Source of the DNA: Acanthosepion lycidas
Taxonomy: Eukaryota; Mollusca; Cephalopoda; Sepiida; Sepiidae
Reading direction: 5' to 3'
Length of the DNA stretch: 64,000 nt
Assembly (NCBI GenBank): GCA_963932145.1
Contig: OZ010595.1
Coordinates: 76,712,997 to 76,776,996 of the forward strand
Each line of letters opens with the position of its first letter. Within the stretch, counting starts at the first letter, position 1. A program made the position numbers and the translations under genes. This document shows positions 59,227-64,000 of the stretch, piece by piece. The notes beneath the pieces were generated by a model, which searched no databases, was not told where the DNA came from, and was given only the letters and a program-made list of their open reading frames with translations.

Positions 59227-59613
59227 ACTGACTGGATGACACTATTTACATTATTCGGACTATTGTCCTCATCTTTGTCGCCATATTTATTAGAACGTTT
59301 CGGCAGTTGTACGCTCCGGCCTTCTTCAGTGAGCGAAATAAAGGGTTCAATTCGACATTCCAACCACCTGAAGAAAGGCGGAACGTAAAACGGCCGAAAC
59401 GTTGTAATAAATATGGCAACAAAGATGAGGACAATAGTCCGAATAATGTAAATAATGTACATAATACCACATCTTAGAAACATACACAGATACTGAAGGG
59501 CGGAAATATTGTGATAAATATGGCGACAAAGATGAGGACAATAGGACTAATAATGTAAATAGTGTACATAATACCTCATCTCAGACATACAGACAGATAC
59601 TGACTGGATGACA
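59227..59613. mobile_element. Penelope-like inverted terminal structure (tentative)
   Basis: Inverted arms about 59233-59330 and 59355-59455, then a second direct copy of the right arm (59498-59575). The arms carry CCTGAAGAA..GG.....GGCCGAAACGTT and ATATGG(C/G)(A/G)ACAAAGATG. A 15-base direct repeat ACTGACTGGATGACA at 59227-59241 and 59599-59613 brackets the whole and looks like a target-site duplication. Confidence 0.55.
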
Positions 59614-59984
59614 TTTTTTCTATATTCCGGAGGATTCAAGAAAGTTAATTCAAAGTAATGATTGGCGACCTTTAGATCGTTGCCATGGGGTAAGATTAAA
59701 ATCTAACAATCAGGCAAAGGGGCATTTAATCTCGTATTTATAAGAGTTTTTAAATGCAGCTTTTAGAAACGGTCAAAATGGTGTTTTTACAAGATACTCA
59801 ACATGGAATGAAAGAATGAACAAATTGCGTACATCAAAGAATCAGGCGGTCGAAATAAACTTCATTCGGCGCGAAAAAGAAAATAATAAAAGGTAATCGA
59901 AATTTCTAAAACTTTCTCACATAATGTGTGACGTCATTATAACTGGCTGAATAGATTACGTCATTAATTGTTTATATCTTTCAT
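59614..59984 (+). pseudogene. Possible coding relic, unrecognised
   Basis: From about 59615 to 59896 one plus frame is open except for one stop near the middle. It has protein-like composition (SRKLIQSNDWRPLDRCHGVR, FTRYSTWNERMNKLR). I know no family for it. It may be part of an element or a dead exon. Confidence 0.2.
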
Positions 59985-60125
59985 GGTGATGAGGAGATTA
60001 ACCGTTTCCATACGAGAAATATTTGGCATTCATTGACCAAACAGTTAACGTTACTCTCAGTTTAAAATCATAAAATAATTCCCTTAAAAAAGTTTTTTGG
60101 GAAAACCCGAATTTTTTTTTATCAA
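59985..60125 (-). repeat. Dispersed repeat Rep-K, copy 4 (fragment)
   Basis: AACCGTTTCCATACGAGAAA and TTTGGCATTCATTG are the inverse of the Rep-K right end at 54430-54480. Confidence 0.75.
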
Positions 60126-60700
60126 TTCATTTCAAAGAAGGTGATAATGCAAGATAAGATGCAAGTGACTGCTGGGAATGAAAAAAAGAATGAGAACCCA
60201 ATTCTAAACAGAAAACAAGGGATAAACTTCTACTCCTGTTCAAAATACCGGGAAAGTGTGTGAACCGGGCGATAAGCTAATCTATTCTCGAATACTCTAT
60301 CATCGTTCTTTCAAATATTGATAGGAATTCTCTTCCTAACATTTTGTTTAAAGTGATGTAGAAAGTCAATATCTTGATATAAAATTATTTTTCCTTCTCG
60401 CTACACGTGTTACCCTTTTTAAGTGATGCTGATGTTGGAAGTATTCAAATGATGAGCTTTTTTGTTATTAGTTAAAGCTCTTTGCTTCTGATTCTGTGGC
60501 ATCAGTCTATAAGATCTGAAGAATGATTCTTCTTACAGACCTGGGGGATTCATTCGCTTGAAGCCAGTTTTATTAGAATGGAATATGAAGATTAAAATCG
60601 AAGAAGAAAGTGTTTAGTGTAGTTGTCAAAAAAAGAAGCAACAACACCAAAAACAAAAAGAAAACGACGACAATGTCAAAAAGGACTTTTCTTAAATATC
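60126..60700. other. No recognised feature
   Basis: AT-rich spacer before the satellite; nothing seen. Confidence 0.5.
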
Positions 60701-63700
60701 AGGTCATCCCATAAGTTCTGTCCGAATTTTGAATAAAGAAAACAAGTGAGCACATGTTACATTTAATTACAGATTCAATCATCAATGTATTTTCCCTGAT
60801 TATTTATGATTCCTTCCATCTCTCAGGTCATCCCATAAGTTCTGTCCGAATTTTGAATAAAGGAAACACGTGAGCAAGTTACATTTAATTACAGATTCAA
60901 TCAACAATGTATTTTCCCTGATTAACTATGACTTCCTTTCATCTATCAGGTCATCCCATAAGATATGATCGAATTTTGAATAACGAAAACAAGGGACCAA
61001 TGTTACATTTAATTACAGATTCAATCAACAATCTATTTTCCCTGATTATCTATGACTTCCTTCCATCTATCAGGTCATCCAATAAGTTCTGTCCGAATTT
61101 TGAATAACGATATCAAGTGACCAAATGTTACATTTAATTACAGATTCAATCAACAATGTATTTTCACTGATTATCTATGACTTCCTTTCATTTATCAGGT
61201 CATTCCATACGTTCTGTTCGAATTTTGAATAAAGGAAACAAGTGAGCAAATTTTACATTTAATTACAGATTCAATCAACAATGAATTTTCCATGTTTATC
61301 TATGAATTCCTTCCATTTATCAGGTCATCCTATAAGTTCTGTCCGAATTTTGAATAACGTAAACAAGTGACCAAATGTTACATTTAATTACAGATTCAAT
61401 CAACAATGTATTTTCCCTGATTATCTATGACTTCCTTCCATCTATCAGGCCATCCCATAAGGTCTGTTCGAATTTTGAATAGAGAAAACAAGTGACCAAA
61501 TGTGACATTTAATTACAGATTCAATCAAAAATGTATTTTCCCTCATTATCTATGAATTCCTTCCATCTATCAGGTCATCCCATAAGTACTGTCCGAATAT
61601 TGAATAACGAAAACAAGGGACCAATGTTACATTTAATTACAGATTCAATCAACAATGTATGTTCCCTGATTATCTGGACATCCTTTCATCTATCAGGTCA
61701 TCCCATAAGATCTGTTCGAATTTTGAATAAAGGAAGCAAGTGAGCAAATGTTACATTTAATTACAGATTCAATCAACAATGTATTTTCCTTGATTATCTA
61801 TGACTTCCTTCCATCTATCAGGTCATCTCATAAGTTCTGTCCAAATTTTCAATAAAGAAAAAAATGGAGCAAAGGTTACATTTAATTACAGATTAACTAA
61901 ACAATGTAATTTCCCTGATTTTCTAGGACTTCCTTCCATCTATCAGGCCATCCCATAAGTTCTGTTTGAATTTTGAATAGAGAAAACAAGTGACCAAATG
62001 TTACATTTAATTACAGATTCAATCAACAATGTATTTCCCCTGATTAACTATGACTTCCTTCCATCTATCAGGTCATCCCATGAGATATGATCGAATTTTG
62101 AATAACGAAAACAAGGGACCAATGTTACATTTAATTACAGATTCAATCAACAATGTCTTTTCCCTGATTATCTATGACTTCCTTCCATCTATCAGGTCAT
62201 CCAATAAGTTCTGTCCGAATTTTGAATAACGATATCAAGTGACCAAATGTTACATTTAATTACAGATTCAATCAACAATGTATTTTCACTGATTATCTAT
62301 GACTTCCTTTCATTTATCAGGTCATCCCATACGTTCTGTTCGAATTTTGAATAAAGGAAACAAGTGAGCAAATTTTACATTTAATTACAGAATCAATCAA
62401 CAATGAATTTTCCATGTTTATCTATGAATTCCTTCCATTTATCAGGTCATCCTATAAGTTCTGTCCGAATTTTGAATAACGAAAACAAGTGACCAAATGT
62501 TACATTTAATTACAGATTCAATCAACAATGTATTTTCCCTGATTATCTATGAATTCCTTCCATCTATCAGGTCATCCCATAAGTTCTGTCCGAATTTCGA
62601 ATAAAGGAAACACGTGAGAAAATGTTACATATAATAACAGATTCAATCAACAAGGTATTTTCCCTGATTATCTATGAATTCCTTCAATCTATCAGGTCAT
62701 CCCATAAGTACTGTCCGAATATTGAATAACGAAAACAAGGGACCAATGTTACATTTAATTACAGATTCAATCAACAATGAATGTTCCCTGATTATCTGGA
62801 CATCCTTTCATCTATCAGGTCATCCCATAAGATCTGTTCGAATTTTGAATAAAGGAAGCAAGTGAGCAAATGTTACATTTAATTACAGATTCAATCAACA
62901 ATGTATTTTCCTTGATTATCTATGACTTCCTTCCATCTATCAGGTCATCTCATAAGTTCTGTCCAAATTTTGAACAAAGAAAAAAATGGAGCAAAGGTTA
63001 CATTTAATTACAGATTAACTAAACAGTGTAATTTCCCTGATTTTCTAGGACTTCCTTCCATCTATCAGGCCATCCCATAAGTTCTGTTCGAATTTTGAAT
63101 AGAGAAAACAAGTGACCAAATGTTACATTTAATTACAGATTCAATCAACAATGTATTTTCCCTGATTATCTATGATTTCCTTCCATCTCTCAGGTCATCC
63201 CATAAGTTCTGTCCGAATTTTGAATAAAGGAAACACGTGAGCAAGTTACATTTAATTACAGATTCAATCAACAATGTATTTTCCCTGATTAACTATGACT
63301 TCCTTTCATCTATCAGGTCATCCCATAAGATATGATCGAATTTTGAATAACGAAAACAAGGGACCAATGTTACATTTAATTACAGATTCAATCAACAATC
63401 TATTTTCCCTCATTATCTATGAATTCCTTCCATCTATCAGGTCATCCAATAAGTTCTGTCCGAATTTTGAATAACGATATCAAGTGACCAAATGTTACAT
63501 TTAATTACAGATTCAATCAACAATGTATTTTCACTGATTATCTATGACTTCCTTTCATTTATCAGGTCATCCCATACGTTCTGTTCGAATTTTGAATAAA
63601 GGAAACAAGTGAGCAAATTTTACATTTAATTACAGATTCAATCAACAATGAATTTTCCATGTTTATCTATGAATTCCTTCCATTTATCAGGTCATCCTAT

Positions 63701-64000
63701 AAGTTCTGTCCGAATTTTGAATAAAGAAAACAAGTGAGCAAATGTTACGTTTAATTACAGATTCAATCAACAATGTATTTTCCCTAATTATCTATGAATT
63801 CCTTTCATCTATGAGGTCATCCCATAAGTTCTGTCCGAATTTTGAATAAAGAAAACTAGTTACCAAATGTTACATTTAATTACAGATTCGATCAACAATG
63901 TATTTTCCTTGATTATCTATGATTTCCTTCCATCTATCAGGACATCCTATCATTTCTGTCCGAATTTTGAATAAAGAAAACAAGAGAACAAATGTTACAT
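60701..64000 (-). repeat. 124-bp mariner-derived satellite with higher-order repeats
   Basis: About 27 head-to-tail monomers run past the window end. Starts (AGGTCATCCCATAAG) fall at 60701, 60825, 60948, 61072, 61197 and so on, every 123-125 bases. On the minus strand most monomers read RWKEVIDNQGKYIVD then a stop, the typical C-terminal tail of a mariner transposase. A 3' UTR and a TIR-like CTTATGGGATGACCT follow. Marked variants recur every 1,122 bases (AGATATGATC at 60961 and 62083; TATCTGGACA at 61671 and 62793), then once after 1,246 (63329), which means 9- and 10-monomer higher-order units. Confidence 0.92.

Noticed and set aside
61531-62865. Two near-identical open frames (SFHLSGHPIS...) suggesting a gene duplication
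   Set aside because: They are the antisense reading of variant satellite monomers, repeated because the higher-order unit repeats.
60701-64000. CRISPR-like regular repeats
   Set aside because: Monomers are contiguous with no unique spacers, and the DNA is animal.

Overview
This window looks like repeat-rich, AT-rich animal DNA, most likely from a cephalopod and probably an octopus. That is an inference from several things seen together: a GTGGCACAAGGCC-type SINE core known from cephalopods, a tRNA-headed SINE in eight or more copies, many CR1/Jockey-group LINE 3' ends, long (TA)n/(CA)n runs, and MADE1-like mariner MITEs. Nothing is bacterial. Almost all open reading frames lie in mobile elements or low-complexity DNA.

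Only one host gene can be supported. It is a three-exon minus-strand gene (about 7,220-12,749) for an 89-residue secreted Tyr/Gly/Ala-rich protein. It has a TATA box, an initiator, a non-coding first exon, a signal-peptide exon, a coding last exon and an AATAAA signal, all in register.

Layout: 1-228 is an 18S rRNA 3' end (antisense) joined to an old Ty3/gypsy fossil (to about 3.3 kb) and a 165-bp tandem repeat. A solo LTR swollen by a 190-240 bp tandem array lies at 5.3-7.0 kb. The host gene follows, its introns holding SINE, LINE and MITE copies. From 13 to 22 kb there are microsatellites, a 1-kb pyrimidine tract, a 150-bp-arm inverted repeat, and LINEs carrying piggyBac-like and Tc1-like insertions. 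At 22.4-25.7 kb two LTR-retrotransposon fossils of one family meet head to head. From 26 to 34 kb there are LINE fragments and a 1.2-kb purine minisatellite. At 34.1-34.7 kb a large palindrome carries a tRNA-like sequence in each arm. From 35 to 60 kb there are nested SINEs, LINEs, mariner/piggyBac elements, a 5S-rRNA-derived SINE and an unrecognised dispersed repeat (called Rep-K here). From 60.7 kb to the end runs a 124-bp satellite.

The most interesting reading is that satellite. On the minus strand each monomer encodes a mariner-transposase C-terminal tail, a stop codon and then a TIR-like sequence. The monomers are arranged in 9-10-unit higher-order repeats. Second is the tRNA-like palindrome, whose two acceptor stems differ by a base-pair-preserving change. 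Third is a set of inverted repeats carrying hammerhead-ribozyme-like cores, reminiscent of Penelope-like retroelements. All calls come from reading the sequence; no search was run.
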